Shown: positions 1-13,089 of the stretch, piece after piece
Layout: each line of letters starts with the position of its first letter
How positions within the stretch are numbered: position 1 is the stretch's first letter
Assembly (NCBI GenBank): GCA_916613615.1
Contig: OU744725.1
Span: forward strand, 13,108,253 to 13,172,252
Direction of reading: 5' to 3'
From: Steromphala cineraria
Taxonomy: Eukaryota > Mollusca > Gastropoda > Trochida > Trochidae
Length of the DNA: 64,000 bases
The notes under the pieces: model-generated
What the model was told of the DNA's origin: nothing
Seen by the model: the letters and a program-made list of their open reading frames with translations, nothing else
Databases searched by the model: none
Program-made: the position numbers and the translations under genes

Positions 1-565
1 TTGAAACAGTTAAGACTCACACGGTAGCATTTCATAAATCCCTGTCCACCTGTCGGCGATTCTGTTTTGACAGCCTAACATAGTGATATCAATTTTTATT
101 TTTCGATTTCTTAAAAAATTTAAGATGTTTTTCTGTGTAAACAACAAACTGATTTCTTGAAACTTTTCCTTCCAATACACTTTTAATTATGACTTTGTAA
201 ATCATGAGGTGCTCCAATGAAAAGGAAAATATCCATAAGTTCGTATGCCATCCCCAAAAGCATGCTTTTAGGTCAGAGTCTTCGTCACACACAACATTTT
301 GTCAAATGATCCTGATAAACCATTTTCTAGTATTGTTCCCGTAAAGATCAAAGGCGCCGTCCATCCTTTATTCCGCAACAAAGTATAGTTTTTGAGTGAC
401 GTCACGAAACAATGGCCCATAACGTCAATAACAATTGGCTATGACGTCACTAGTTATGGTCCTGATCGAGGATTTTCAATTTGCGGCCTAACATGATTTA
501 CAAAACATTTTTATATTTGGAGTAGAAATAACTTGAACGAGTAAAAATCGACATACTAGAAAAGT
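1..565. other. Intergenic sequence, no gene seen
   Basis: No coding exon is supported here. The stretch is AT-rich and holds two TGACGTCA-like palindromes (near 397 and 442) of the CRE type, which may be chance or part of a repeat. A short run near 380-390 (AAAGTATAGTTTT) resembles the arm of the palindrome at 566-730, so an older copy of that repeat may lie here. Confidence 0.4.
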
Positions 566-730
566 AATAAAGTAGCCCTAACCATCATGTGTTTTGCAAT
601 AAAGTATAGTTTTGCCCTGAACTATTATAACGTCAAACCATTCGGCCTTCGGCCTCATGCTTTAACTATAATAGTTCAGGGCAAAACTATACTTTATTGC
701 AAAACACATGATGGTTAGGGCTACTTTATT
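566..730. repeat. Long palindrome (64-bp arms), MITE-like
   Basis: Bases 566-629 and 667-730 are near-perfect reverse complements, beginning AATAAAGTAGCCCTAACC on the left and ending with its complement on the right. They flank a 37-base centre. There is no coding capacity. It looks like a non-autonomous fold-back or MITE insertion; no target duplication is obvious. Confidence 0.8.
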
Positions 731-893
731 TCTTAAATCCACTTGAAACTACCTTGTGGAAGTCGAATAGATCCACTTGTCGACATGATGCAAATTCCTT
801 TGTAAGGATTGACCTTACAACTACATCTTTCGCTTTTACTTTTTCTGACAGTCAAGTCATAATGACTTGAAAAGTTTAATCGACTCACATGTA

Positions 894-1133
894 ACATCTT
901 CCTGTCTCAGAGAACGAACGAATGTTTTACGAACTCCACTAACCTGTACCCTGGGATCAGAAGCTAGATTCGCTAATCAAATCATTTTCTCGTTGAAATT
1001 TTATCGAGAAGCTGGCGAGAAAATGATTCGATTGGCCACATCCCAAGTCGGGCCGCGCGAGCGAATGTAGCTTCTGATCTCAGGTTACAGATTAGTGGAG
1101 TTCGTAAAACATTCGTTCCTTAAAACAGGATGA
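894..1133. repeat. Inverted-repeat MITE, family with 62.4 kb copy
   Basis: Arms around 912-975 and 1058-1118 are inverted copies (GAATGTTTTACGAACTCC against its complement). The outer ends read CATCTTCCTGTCTCAG and AAAACAGGATG. The right half, from GATTGGCC through the AGCGAATGTAGCTTCTGA segment, matches 62,565-62,664, so this is a dispersed family and not a local hairpin. Confidence 0.75.
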
Positions 1134-1337
1134 TTTATTCAAAATAAGATAGTTACTTTTTGTCTTTAGGTCAGTTTTCAAGTTCTTCGGCCAGGCATTA
1201 TTTGTACAGGTTCACAACACTTCAGTGACACGTTATAACTATTTTTACATATTGCCTAAACAGTAACAGTCAAATTGTCAAAATCACAAGGTACTATTTC
1301 AGTCATTTAGCTAAATGCCTAGAAAATTTAGTCATTT

Positions 1338-1815
1338 CATCAAATGACTGATATATACATCACTCTGTAGAAAAATCTTTCGTCGAAATTTTGATATCAC
1401 ACTTACATTTTTATCAACAATAACATACTTATTTAGACGCCAAGAGCACAGTACCCTCTGTAAAAAGGGCATATCATTTAACGAACCCGATTTCGGTGAC
1501 GTTATCATTATGCGGGTAGAATTTACACCGTGTCTCAACTACCGTAATTGCGTCCGATGGGTATCAACTTTGGCAGCAACGAATACATAATTCGGAGAAA
1601 AATAAAATAAAATCTAGAAACCGGAAGTTGTGATATTGCCACACCTGATTTGCCTTTCCGTCGGCTGCCGTTTTGGTATATTATCTCCTATTTAATTAAG
1701 TTTTGTCCGATTTTCCAAAGGTTTGTCGCAAAATTTTGCAAAAAATACAAGGGAAACAGTAAAATTACTTTTTTAAATATTGAACTCTGATAATGGATCT
1801 TTAACATGTTATTCC
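1338..1815. repeat. Dispersed repeat, uninterrupted copy
   Basis: This roughly 480-bp stretch aligns by eye with two separated pieces, 24,945-25,047 and 26,869-27,262. Shared landmarks are TACATCACTC.GTAGAAAAATC, ATCAACAATAA, AATTGCGTCCGATG.ATATCAACTT, and a final GGATCTTTAA against GGGTCTTTAA. The join in the other copy is where a Tc1 element sits, so this copy shows the unoccupied state at TA 1426-1427. No protein is seen; the superfamily is unknown. Confidence 0.7.
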
Positions 1816-1966
1816 GCTGAGTTTGTAAACCAGAATCCAGAATCTAATAAACGTTGATAAAAAACAACAGCACACAACGATTTCCCCTTTTGGTATTATA
1901 TATTTTATATGATTTAATATATGAATCTTGTCGTCTCTGTGCGATTGGTTGTAAAATGTTTAATGC

Positions 1967-2174
<208 letters not shown>

Positions 2175-2394
2175 TGGAATGGCAGTAAAATAAATGACAC
2201 ATAGATAGAGCGTTATGCGTTTAGCAGAATTGTTGCATGGCGCTAGGCGAAGGAGTGTGACATATGCGAGGTCGACAGCTGAGTCACAATGACCCAACCT
2301 TCCGGATGTTTACGTTCATGCGTGCATCATCGTGAATGCTGATTTCAGGTCCGGTTAAAAGAGTGTATGCTATTATACTTCACAATAACAGGCA

Positions 2395-5300
2395 ATGGTG
2401 GACGTACACTCGATAAACTCTGCATTAGCGATATGGTCATCGGTTTTAATTCTGATTGGTGAGTATATGTTGTGTGAAAAACATTTAGAAATTGAAACAT
2501 TATAGGAATATGGAAAAACCATGTTCGTGTTTATCTTGAGTTAGACGTTATTGATGATTATACATCAGTTAAAGAAAAGATGGTCGCACAACATGTGAGC
2601 CGTCATACTGCTTTACAACTGCAGCTGGTTTGTCGTTCGATGCGTGTGGTAATAACGGGGTTGTTGACTTGCAATAATGCCCTAGCACCAATGGAAGGGA
2701 GATAATCAAGTTGCGCTTCTTTTTTTGTAAACATGTTATTGTTGCTGATCTACAAGTCATGAATTTTAATCAATAAGCAATCTTTATTGGGTATTTGCCA
2801 GGAAAGTCCTAAGATGTTCCTTGACAAAAAGGAAATAACCGAATCTTATTCAACATTTTAGGTCATTTATGTCACAGATTTTTCACTTGTGTACTAGCTG
2901 TGCGTATCTAGTCAAGCTTACATGTAGGTCATACATAAAGATGAAAGCTATATCAATTATGTATTTGTACATCTGTTAATCTAAATAATTATAGTAAAAT
3001 GTTTGTACCATTCGCCTAAGGTCCATTATACAGAAATGAAATGCAAATTGACAGGTTTGTTTCTCTATATGGCCGTGTTCGATAGCCTTACAATCTTTTA
3101 CCATTTGTAACGAGTGCTTCAGAGACTTTATTTGAATTTTGATCAGATCTTCAAAATACAATGAACAATATATCTATGTTCTAGCGTTAGAACAATTGTT
3201 ATTACTCCATACATGGTTTCAAAGAGTATTCTAGTAAAAAATCTAGATTTTAATCTTTTAGGATACAACGAAAGTTAACATAATTGTCAATATCTGGTGG
3301 TATTAACATTAATAACCACTTTTTAATAAATAAAAATTTAGTATAATCCTTTAAAGTACGTTACATCCACTCAACGATTTTTAGGAGCGTCCCTGGTCGT
3401 AAATCCTTTAATAGTTGCACGTCTATTTTACTTACATGTAATCGCCTGACTTGAAATAATCGCCGGGTATGATTTAAAAATATAATCGAACTAGTGAATA
3501 TCTACTTTTTAATAATTCCGACTTATTAGACAAAACTAAGCGATATGAAACCCTACGACAAGAACATTTTTTATCATTAACGATCATACAATTACAATGA
3601 TAATGTTTTGTATAAGCGAAATTGATTGCATGCAAAAAAAATGGCTTTGAAAAATACTCAAGCCTTAGATAAGAGGATAAACGTAGATTGAAATAGTTCA
3701 TTTTGAATTGATAGATGCCATATGGTTATTATTCAACGATTTACGACATGGACGCTTTGTTCAAGCTTTGAAAGAACAAGGTTCACTTGAATCAATAATG
3801 TTGCATTACTTGCTTTTAAAGGAGGTAATTTTTAAAACAAAACTTCTTGAAATGCGTTTTAAGTTAGGAGGAAGTTCGAAAACGATTTTCTATGTACGAA
3901 AAACATAAAGTGTCAGTGAATGTCAACAAGTTACTTCCTTGTGTGAAAATCAAACCATGAACTGGCTGTTACTCCAGTTCCGCCTATAGGCAGTGAGATG
4001 GAACGAGTGGTGATGTCTATTCACCACAGTGAGGATTTGAAGATTCAAGTAAATATTGGAAGAGTGCAATTCTTGTTATGCATAAATATTGACCAAAGAA
4101 ATGTGCAAAATATCAATGGTTGTATAATGTCAAAACAATGTGATAAAAGTAAAAAGTATTCAAAACGTGTAGAAACAAAGCATGAACTGGCATGAGTTAA
4201 AAGCTCAAGAGTTTTGATTGGAATATGCAGCCTCTTTTCGAATTTTATTTTACATACTTGACATATGTTTATTAGTTTAAATACATAAATGTAGCATGTG
4301 ATGTTTTTATATTTGTCCTTACTTTAACCAAATCCTTTTATCAACTTAATAAAAACACCATCATAAGTTATTTTTGTGATAAGAAAACAAAACACCATGA
4401 CTACTGTTTGTATAGTCGATCCTTTATTGAAGTTGTACACAATAATATAACCTTCGTTTTTTCGAAAGTTGACCACTGATCTCCCCTTCAAGATGTGAAA
4501 AGTTTTACGAACAACTCTGATGACTTAGAAAAACTCAAAACGATCGGCAAATCTGTGCTACTTTCAATATGTACACGAACATGCAAACAGTATTTCGATG
4601 TGTGTGTTTAGTTGACGGAAAAACATTATGCTTGGAAATTCAAAACCAATAATTTGATTTAACTATGTTTCTTCCAAATGACGCCCTGAACAAGATCAAT
4701 AAGATACAGGATTACAAACACATCAAGATGATAAACTGCATAAGAAGGTACACTTGTTATGGTCATCGTTTTAAGCATGCCATACATTATAAATATCACA
4801 CAATTCAAGAAACGACTTTTTCATCCAAGATTAAAATGTGGAACATCTAGTATGTACACAGTCAGTTACAACTTTAAATGTGTATGGTAGAATATATTGT
4901 CACACATTGCACATTTTATTTAAACGCCTTTCCATTGAATTTATGATTGTGGTAAAACAAAAACATCCCTTTTAAATTGTGTGATTTTACAGGCGCATCA
5001 CTTAGTACAACGCGGCAGTTACTTATACAGAGAGTCTATGCTAATGATTCAGGGGCACATGTTGCTATAGGTTTTGCGGTAAGTCTTCAAAGGTGTTTCT
5101 TTTTCATTTGATTCTTTATATGCATTCATGTAAGGAAAGGTGCATGGAATGCCCTTGGTTTATTTAACAAGGAGCACAACTCTACATTATTTTTGATCAC
5201 TGAAGACCATTCGATATTTGCATAAAAGCTGATTTGCTGGTTTCAATTGTTCCCTGCATTAACATTTTCTTGTTGTTTTTTTTTTGTCACATTGCAGTAT

Positions 5301-8300
5301 CTACAAATTTCGAATTACTAAATGTAAAAATTCAGTAAATGACAAGAGTGTATTCTATTTGAATTACCGTGTGTTCAATACCGCTATATTGCATTTGAAA
5401 AAAGCAGAACATTTTAACAAAAAAACGTGTTTATTCTTAATACACAGATACAGTATTAAGATCAAATAAGTTTAAAGATCACGAAGTAAATATTATTAAA
5501 TAATATTTTACTATGGTCAGTATGTTACTAATTGTTAATCTAGTACTAAAAAACGTTCTTCTAAACTTTCTTCATTTTCAATTCAAGTTTTCGTTTAAGC
5601 TAAAATATAATTGCAATGCAACTTTTTGTTTCAAATCGCTACATGACCCCGGGACTTACCATGTACCTTAAATTGACAATGACAAGTTTTATTGTTTTAC
5701 AGTATATAATTCCTGGACTAGCCGGACTGATTGCAGCTTTACTGCAAAGGAGAAAATGGGTATGTATTCAAGCTTCTAAATTCTAGATCTTTTGTTGACA
5801 GATGATTCGAATCATGAGGAAAACATTTAAACTGCTGAATAGAAAATACACAAATATTTCTAAATAGTTGGAGGTAAAACATCCCATCGTCTGCAAAGGT
5901 ATCTTCAATCGTTAAAGAAATGAGAGTATCAATAGAAAAATCATTCGAACCTTTTCATTTTTAGCTCATTAGTCCGTTAAGGCCAGATTGACTGACGGCA
6001 TTGATAGCATTGTGTCAGGCGTCCGTCCGTCCGTAAATTTTGTGTATTTTCGACTTCTCTAGAAGCATAGGCACAGAAAGTGAAAACTTTGTGTACAGAC
6101 TCCTTGACTAGTGAGGATTATAATTTATAGCTTAAGTGGCCCTGTGGCCCATAATAAGGGTCATAGAACCACGTCCTTGAAAACCTATTTTCATCTTCTT
6201 CTACAGAAGCATAGGGTCTAGAAAGCTGAAACCTTGTAAATTGAATTGACAAAGGTGTTACTCGCTTAGTTTCGCTAATGATGTTGAAAATATATGCGAA
6301 TGAACTAAACATGTAAGTCTGCGCAGAGACATTATCTTAGCAATTCATGTCTTCTTCATCTTTGTCGTGAAGCTAAAGGGTGAATCATCTGTTAAAGGAC
6401 ATTCTCTCTCCACAGAGGCAGATCAAGTCATGTTGATTTAGCCTCTGTTATATTACGCCGACTTTGTGGGATAGAATGTGAGATGCCTGATTGGAGGCAA
6501 TCAAAGTAAGTTGTGCAATCAGCGACGCTGTTCTTAAATCATCGTTTTGGGTCCTGAATCAAGGCAAAAGCATTGTAATATGAACCACCCTTTCCATGCG
6601 AGAAGCGTTGTCGTTTGATAAAGAAATTCAAATGGCCTGTGATGCGGGCTTTGTCCGCCAGGGGAAACTGCCGGAACTCACGGATTTCGGCGTAATAGAA
6701 CAGAGGCTAAACAACATGACTGGATCTGCCTCTGTGGGGAGAGAATGGTTAAAGGAGGGAAATGTTTCGGTCACTTATCTGCATTCGCTTTGTGCGTTTC
6801 ATTTTCCAATAGTAAGTGAAACAGTCGTGTATAAGGGCACATTCTTTGTATTCAGATGATACAGTTACCTTTTGGTTGACAACGGTGTTAGTATTAATCG
6901 CTAAAACGTTATATGTATCAACTCCTGAAATAAAGAAGTTGAAAAATACATAGAACGCTTCTATTCGTCTTATAGTATCTTCTTAATTCGTCTCAAAGAA
7001 AACAGTTGTGTGTAAAACCAACATAGTGACACTCGGGCTTGTCTTAGGCTAGAGTTTGTTACAACACTACTTCACTAAGAAAAGAAGTTCAAAGTATAGT
7101 GTTGTCACCATGGTCAATTGATATCGTTCGAAGGCTATCCTAGACCACCCGAATAAAGCTGATTACACCTAGTTAGGTGTAGATTTGTGTACTAGTTTTA
7201 GTTACATGTGTAAATTCTCAGCATTTTAATCTGCTCATGGTTAATGCACGAAATAAATTAATACAATTACTACTAAGACTATTACTACTACTTCAAACCA
7301 CATTTTATCTTTTCAGTACATCTCTCACTCAGTGCTGGGGAGTATATGTCTGGTGATAATGTTCGTCGTGTACTTGATGGGACTTAGCAGTCATCGACCT
7401 GAAGAACCATTTTCACCTGAGCGGTGTTACATCAAAGACTTAACCTGCGTTTGCAGGTATGTAAAATGACATGTTACATAAGCGAAAGTGGACACACTTA
7501 TATGATAGAATCATAATATTGTTTTCAAGAGCGAGATGTCGATAGTATTTCTACATGTTTATACACTACATGGTGTGGTGATCAGGTCAATGTCAGAGGT
7601 TAACTATTTCGTATAACCTAGCATGCGATGGTTATATTGTATAACATTACCTTTAACATCCAGCGTGCGTTTTGGTCGATGTGTTCATGGTTCAATACCG
7701 CAAACAAGCTCGGCTTCGCCTCACTTGTTTGTGGTATCGTGCCCCAAGACACACAACCACTGTGTTTAGGGTACATCATGGGACCAAATACCTTGAATAT
7801 ATAATATCAAAACACTTTACAGATTTTTAAGTTATTTTCATATAACTTTCATCACATGGTGATCCTTTTGCGATATCCTTGGAATTTACAATAAATACAA
7901 CTGTAACGTAAGTTGTTGAAATAAAAACAATCTTGCTTTATATCACGGGTGATTTTTGTAAATTGCTGATCAATGTTTGATTTTACTGTTTTTATGTTGA
8001 TCTCTTATAGGTATAAATATTTCTGCTAAATTCATTTCAAAACATTTTGAAGCCGACTTTTGAATAATGTACGCCTTAAAGGGTATAATTGTTTAGTGGA
8101 CCAATACTATTTTCATGATTAATGCCGAATAATGTGATTAATTGTAAGAAAAAAACTTGCTAAATAATTACAAAGTCAGAGATGTAAAGCTTTTAAGTAC
8201 CCTTGTATCATTTATCAATATGATGTACACATTGCTATTTACATTATCTGATGCTACTTAAAATTACATTTTCAACAGCTTGTTGACAGCTTGTTTTATA

Positions 8301-10452
8301 CCGTAAACTAATCTCCGTAATATACTTCAGCTTCGTCGTAGATAAACGCATAAAAAACATTCAACAACAAATACATGAATATGCAGTTCACCTTTAATTC
8401 CTGTTGAAAAGATCGTGAAGTTGAAACACAGACAAAGATTGAAAAATTGACAACTTCGCCATGACATGCTCAATCTGCACGTGGAAAACGCGAAGTGTGC
8501 AAATGAAATTTGAAGCAATGTTTTTTAAAGTAGATTGTGTTTAAGCTTTACCACTTTACAACATCTACCAAATAACTTAATATTGATATTCTACTATTTT
8601 TTAAAAGTGTAAATTGTTAAAACCATTTCGTGTATGTGAAATAACTACCGCGGCCTCGTGATTACCTGATAACCATTTGGCTGATCGCTCGATGGTTATA
8701 ACAGATATTCACTCAGGCAGCGGTAATTATTCAATTATACCTGTGTTCAAGCTTTGGCCTTTTGTTTTCATAAACTCCACTAAAAATAATGTTATTTATA
8801 ACTCTTCTTTATGTTTTATCCCTTTTAGGCCCCAGCACCAACTAAGTTGTCGATGAGGAATTGAATTAAGATATTCTCGCATAAAGTAAATTTCCCTTGT
8901 ATCCAACCTGTCAGTTGGGTATATATTAAAAATTGTTTTTTCAGTACATCGTACCTTACCAACCTTGTCAACTACGGCTTCACCTGCGATGACTTCGACT
9001 TCGTGAAATCAATGGGGATTGCCTCTGATGTGTTGTTTGTTCTTGGTGCTATTACGCTTGTAATCATTATCTCCATGTCAGGAATACTTTCCAGGATAAA
9101 ACAGCAGGTAAAACACCATATGGATAACATACTTTCCCGTTATTTGTCAATATTTTCTCTTTTTTTTTGGTCCAAATCACCATTGAAAAACTATATATTA
9201 TGAATAAATATTTTTTTTCTCTACTTATGAACATGCTATGGAAAATATAATACACTGATAAAAGTAATCCCAAAGCCAATAACCTTTTATAAGAGAATAT
9301 TTTGAATAGTTAGTTTCCTTTCTTTCTATTTTGAATGTAGAACAGAGACAGTAAATTTTGGTATAATTCTATATACCGTTTCTATGCATCCGCAGTGTAT
9401 GTCAAACACTATTTTTTAGACAATATCTTTCGAAAATACATAATAGTTATCATACAATGGATAGTGTTCTTGGCACGTAAAGCCGACGGATATTTTCGGT
9501 ATACATTGGGATCATATATACGGATAGAGATGCAAATTTCAACGGTAAAGGTCGGAACTTATGACAATTCCGAGTGTTAACATTTGTAAGCCTTTACCTG
9601 GTATAGTAACGGAGAGATATTAAAAAGAAATGGTAAATTGCATCGACATTGATTACATTAAAACTATATGGTCATTTAGCCATATGTATGACCAAGCAGT
9701 GCACAAACACTGCCATTGCGGGTTGAATGAAACCGACCGAACAAGTTTACGCAAGTCTCGTGTCCATAAAAATCATTCACCCATCTTCAGTTTTCAGTAC
9801 TTTAAGCTTGTTCAGTTTGAATGAGAAAATCACAAGCTATCTTCTAGTTTAGCTCTCCGATAATGTTCGTTGTTTCAACGCAAGCTGCCATTTCACGTTA
9901 GTCGAAGGGAAGTAACTCTTGCCCCTAAGAGAGATGTCCTCTTTGTAGATTTTTAATAAAAGAGCTGACACGGTAATTAAAGGCATTTATAAGAATGAAT
10001 TATTTTTGCCCAATTCACCGTCACGGTCATTAATCTATTCATTTGCATATACCAATGCGCGCATCTGAAACTATTAGAATAGTAGTATCAGGGGTTTTTT
10101 TCGAACAAAAAAATGAACATGACATTGTATTATAAAGAAGTTATCATGCTCGTGTGTTTTGGGATCGTAAATATCCAGCTTCATGAATAAACACTCTGTA
10201 GTTATACATTGTAGCTCGCCACGGCTTGCAAAATACTATGTTTATTCCTGATGTTGGAAATTTACGTTTCCAAAACTTATATTCCGTTAATGTGATCGAG
10301 TAACGAAAACTATTAAACTTGCCTTGTGAGGCTTATTTTAAGTCTGATGCTTCCTCTTCTATTGTCTGTTTCAGCTGGACGGGAATAAGCTGATCTCAGA
10401 CACCAAACACGTGTATTTCAGGAGGGAGAGTGATGCAATCACGACTGCTTGA
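2395..10452 (+). CDS. Four-transmembrane-segment protein, 195 aa, six exons
   Basis: Exons: 2395-2458, 4993-5078, 5703-5759, 7317-7456, 8945-9107, 10375-10452. All introns are GT/AG, phases agree (1,0,0,2,0) and the joined frame is open to TGA. Hydrophobic segments lie at about residues 9-26, 43-64, 70-92 and 143-164, with short charged ends (RRKW after segment 2; RIKQQ after segment 4). The first loop has a sequon (N39-D-S). The 50-residue loop between segments 3 and 4 has Cys at 106, 113, 115 and 130, so disulphides are likely if it is outside the cell. The layout resembles MS4A or other tetraspan proteins; the classical tetraspanin CCG motif is absent and I do not recognise an orthologue. 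The start is the ATG at 2395; an upstream AG at 2347-2348 could end a 5' UTR intron. I see no catalytic motif, so no function is claimed. Confidence 0.82.
5960..6310. repeat. Degenerate AGCTCA / CGTCCGTCCG repeat in intron 3
   Basis: TTTTTAGCTCATTAGTCCG is followed by GGCGTCCGTCCGTCCG and then a segment with CTTCTCTAGAAGCATAGG. This order (AGCTCA hairpin, GTCCG run, TTCTCTRGAAGC) is typical of a very common non-coding repeat in mollusc genomes. That attribution is from memory. A second degenerate relative is at 11,840-12,300. Confidence 0.5.
6399..6748. repeat. Fold-back element with CCTCTGTGGGGAGAGAATG ends
   Basis: The left end ATTCTCTCTCCACAGAGG is inverted at the right end (CCTCTGTGGGGAGAGAAT). 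An inner segment GCCTGATTGGAGGCAAT and an AATCAGCGACGCTGTT segment recur, reverse-complemented, in the element at 46,005-46,430. It lies in intron 3 of the four-membrane-segment gene. No transposase frame is present, so it is non-autonomous. Confidence 0.75.
7692..7740. repeat. Short hairpin in intron 4
   Basis: CAATACCGCAAACAAG is followed by a GGCTTCGCC centre and then CTTGTTTGTGGTATCG, giving about 20 paired bases. It is similar in style to the CGGCTTCG hairpin at 48.4 kb but is not the same sequence. Confidence 0.6.
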
Positions 10453-10770
10453 GAGATGATATATAGAGGATATCTTTTTTTACTGTGGTATCACGTATCT
10501 GTCACGAGTGACGAGCTTGAGGTAGCGCCAGTATGTTATAAATGGCGTAGCCACGAGTAAAAATATAGGCTTTGCCCCGTCCCGAGATGAAAGATACTAC
10601 ATAAATACTACTACTCGATTTGGACAATGTGTCCTTAGAGGAGAATTATTGTGCAAAAAAAAGGTGTCTGAACGGAATCGTACCCCTGGTTGTCCTTCCA
10701 ATTGATATGTGTACATGTAAATGCATCACTTGCAGATGATGTTCTTGAATTATGCCGTTTAACATTTTAA

Positions 10771-11099
10771 AGGGGCAGTAGAACTTTTTAGGGGGAATAT
10801 AACTCATTAAAGGTAATGTCTTGAAAATGAAAAAACATGGTTCCAATTGAAAGACAATGTATTTAAAATAAATGAAGCAGTAATTAATCAAATATATAAT
10901 GTAAAGTTCAGCCATGTGATTCCCTTTCTTACACAAAATAAATTAAAGGTGTTCACACAAAAATGGCTACCAATGTACTTTATGTGAATCTGTAAAATTT
11001 GATCTCTTACTATGGAGATTTTTGACACTATCAAGATAATATATTAAGCATTAACGTACAATTTTCAGTTAAAATTTTCAAATAACGTGCTACTGCCCT
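10771..11099 (+). mobile_element. TTAA-flanked MITE, copy 1 (in 3' UTR)
   Basis: TTAA at 10767-10770 is followed by AGGGGCAGTAG; the right end ...GTGCTACTGCCCT is followed by a mutated TTGA. The interior is the same as in the copies at 48,570 and 59,454 (for example AATTAAAGGTGTT and AAAATGGC segments). It lies between the stop codon and the poly(A) signal of the four-membrane-segment gene, so it is probably transcribed in that 3' UTR. Confidence 0.82.
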
Positions 11100-11458
11100 T
11101 TGAAGGACCTTTACAAAAGATGATTTCATATTGTGTTTTTTATTGACATTTGAACGGGTTATTAAAGTGTACTGTGAATTTTTCTGTATAAGCTGAGATC
11201 GCAGTCAATTCAAAATGTCCATGTGATATAAAGGACATATACATTGTATGTGTCGTGTATAGGTGATGACTCTATAGATGTAATGATGTATCAACTTCAG
11301 TATTAATTTGTGGTGCTATCACACACTTTCTGTCCTGTATAATTTGTCTATTCATTCTTTAAACTGAGCCATGTCTGTTATCGTTTTGGTATAACTACAA
11401 CCATGAATGTATTATTTCTTATTTCTTACTCTTTTATATACAGAATTGTTTTGTTATG

Positions 11459-11464
11459 AATAAA
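11459..11464 (+). terminator. Poly(A) signal AATAAA, four-membrane-segment gene
   Basis: AATAAA lies about 1.0 kb after the stop codon at 10,450-10,452. It is the clearest full hexamer after the MITE at 10.8-11.1 kb; an AATAAA at about 10,937 lies inside the MITE and is a competitor. Which is used cannot be decided from sequence. Confidence 0.45.
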
Positions 11465-11619
11465 ATGACGTTATTCATGTGTCTATTTCTCACAAGATTA
11501 TATAGAAATCGTCTTACGACAATCGCATCTGAGAAGTGTCATTTGAAGAACAATGAGGTTCCACAAACATATCATTGATGAATTACTAACACAAACTTCT
11601 CGTTGCATTGAAGTCCTTT

Positions 11620-11800
11620 CAATATCCTGCTGCTACTCTGGAACTCTCTACCAACTCTTCCTATCTTTAAAAACAGACTCAAGACATACATTTTCCAGCT
11701 TTACACTTAATTAATTCAAAGATTGCAGTTGTTGATTATGTATATATCTTAATTGTCAGCGCTTTGAGCATTGCCGATGTTTGGTGGAATCCTTATTGTT
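11620..11800 (+). mobile_element. LINE 3'-end fragment
   Basis: The frame containing CTCTGGAACTCTCTACC reads LWNSLPTLPIFKNRLKTYIF and ends at a stop near 11,710. This W-N-S-L-P...F-K...L-K-T motif is typical of the C-terminus of non-LTR retrotransposon reverse transcriptases. A GCGCTTTGAGCATTG segment follows, resembling LINE/SINE tails common in invertebrates. It is a 5'-truncated copy. Confidence 0.6.
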
Positions 11801-11839
11801 ATTGGTGTGGGTTTTTTTTGTTATTATTCCACGATTTGT

Positions 11840-12300
11840 GTGTGCAGGATTCAGCCCAAACGGCTAATGCTATCAAAGCCAAATTTCACAGGCTGGTAGA
11901 CCTTGTTGAGGAAAGGCCACAATAAGCTTTTGGGCCAATTCGCCCCTTAAATAAATGGCCCAGTTGGGCCCAAAGTTGGCCAGATTAACATGGGAAAAAA
12001 ATTCAAAATGAACTTAGAGCCCTAATTTTTTTTTAAAAGATGCGCAATAAGAAATGCTGCAAATAAAAATAAACATGGCCGCCATCTTGCTTTTAGTGCA
12101 TTTTCGGCAATTTCCGACCCCACACACCTTTGACCATCTTCTTCTCTGAAGATATTTGCACTAGAGAGCTGAAATTTATACTCAATGTAGCTGAAGCATT
12201 GTAGTTCTTAATTTGCATTCTTTTCTTGCTGTAACCTTTTAGAGTTGACCAAAATTTAAAAATCGCAAACTTCAAGGGCAGATAACTAAAAACAGACCGT
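11840..12300. repeat. Degenerate dispersed repeat
   Basis: A non-coding stretch with GGCCCAGTTGGGCCC-type inverted patches, AACATGGCCGCCATCTTG, and CTTCTTCTCTGAAG followed by GAGAGCTGAAATTT. It shares the TTCTCTRGAAG...GCTGAAA order with the repeat at 5,960-6,310. No protein frame is supported. Confidence 0.4.
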
Positions 12301-12624
12301 AGAATGTCATGATTTTTGTATGCAGCTCAAGCTTGAGAAGGACACAAGAACCTGTACATGTACCATGAATAAAGAAGTTGTTATCCATATATTACACACT
12401 AGCTCCTATGTTTTGATCGAGTATTCATATGTCATACCAACTCATATTGTCTGTGAAATGCACGTGCCGAGGTCATCAGACAAAGAGGGTGTTAATGATG
12501 AACACCCGGTATTGCCATGAACACCTGGTAGTGAAACGATGATATTTCTATTTCGGAAATTAATTTAAGTTCAAAGTGTGCTTTGTAAATTAAATACACT
12601 CACTAAAATTGCAATATTACAATA

Positions 12625-12723
12625 CAGCACATTTACAAATTTTGCACTCCGAACATGGATTCGAAACTGTGACCTGTTGAAATCTAGGCAAGTGACTTAT
12701 CCATTAGACCACGGAGGTCAGTT
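12625..12723 (-). pseudogene. tRNA-like sequence (pseudo-tRNA or SINE head)
   Basis: On the minus strand the order is TCCGTGGTCTAATGGATAA (A-box and D-arm like, as in tRNA-Arg) and then TTTCGAATCC (B-box and T-loop like), ending in CGGAGT, which pairs with the start. The anticodon stem pairs only about three bases and the T stem is imperfect, so a working tRNA is unlikely. It may be a decayed tRNA copy or the head of a SINE. Confidence 0.45.
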
Positions 12724-13089
12724 GAAAATACAGGATGTTAATCATGATCACATGAATTAGTTTTACACTTTTCCTGAGAAGAAACTTTACCGTGAATTTT
12801 TCGTAATATTCTGATAATTTAAAGAATAATCATTGGTACCAAATGTTTATATGCATATCAAATAAAGTTTTTGTAAGCTGATTTCATATCAAACTGGGCA
12901 AACAATCTATTGTGGTCACGATTGCACGTGAAGCATGACTGTCAGCTACTTGCAATAGACACTGTTTCTCCAATAAGAGTCAATGTTTCATCTCCTCATT
13001 ATATCTACGAAAGATACGCATTACCCCACTTATCCACATTATCCAAACTGATTTCATATTGAAATTTGATCGACATAACGTTAAGTTAG

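Noticed and set aside
6596..6859. 87-codon frame in intron 3 of the tetraspan gene
   Set aside because: It is a translation of the fold-back element at 6,399-6,748 and its flank.
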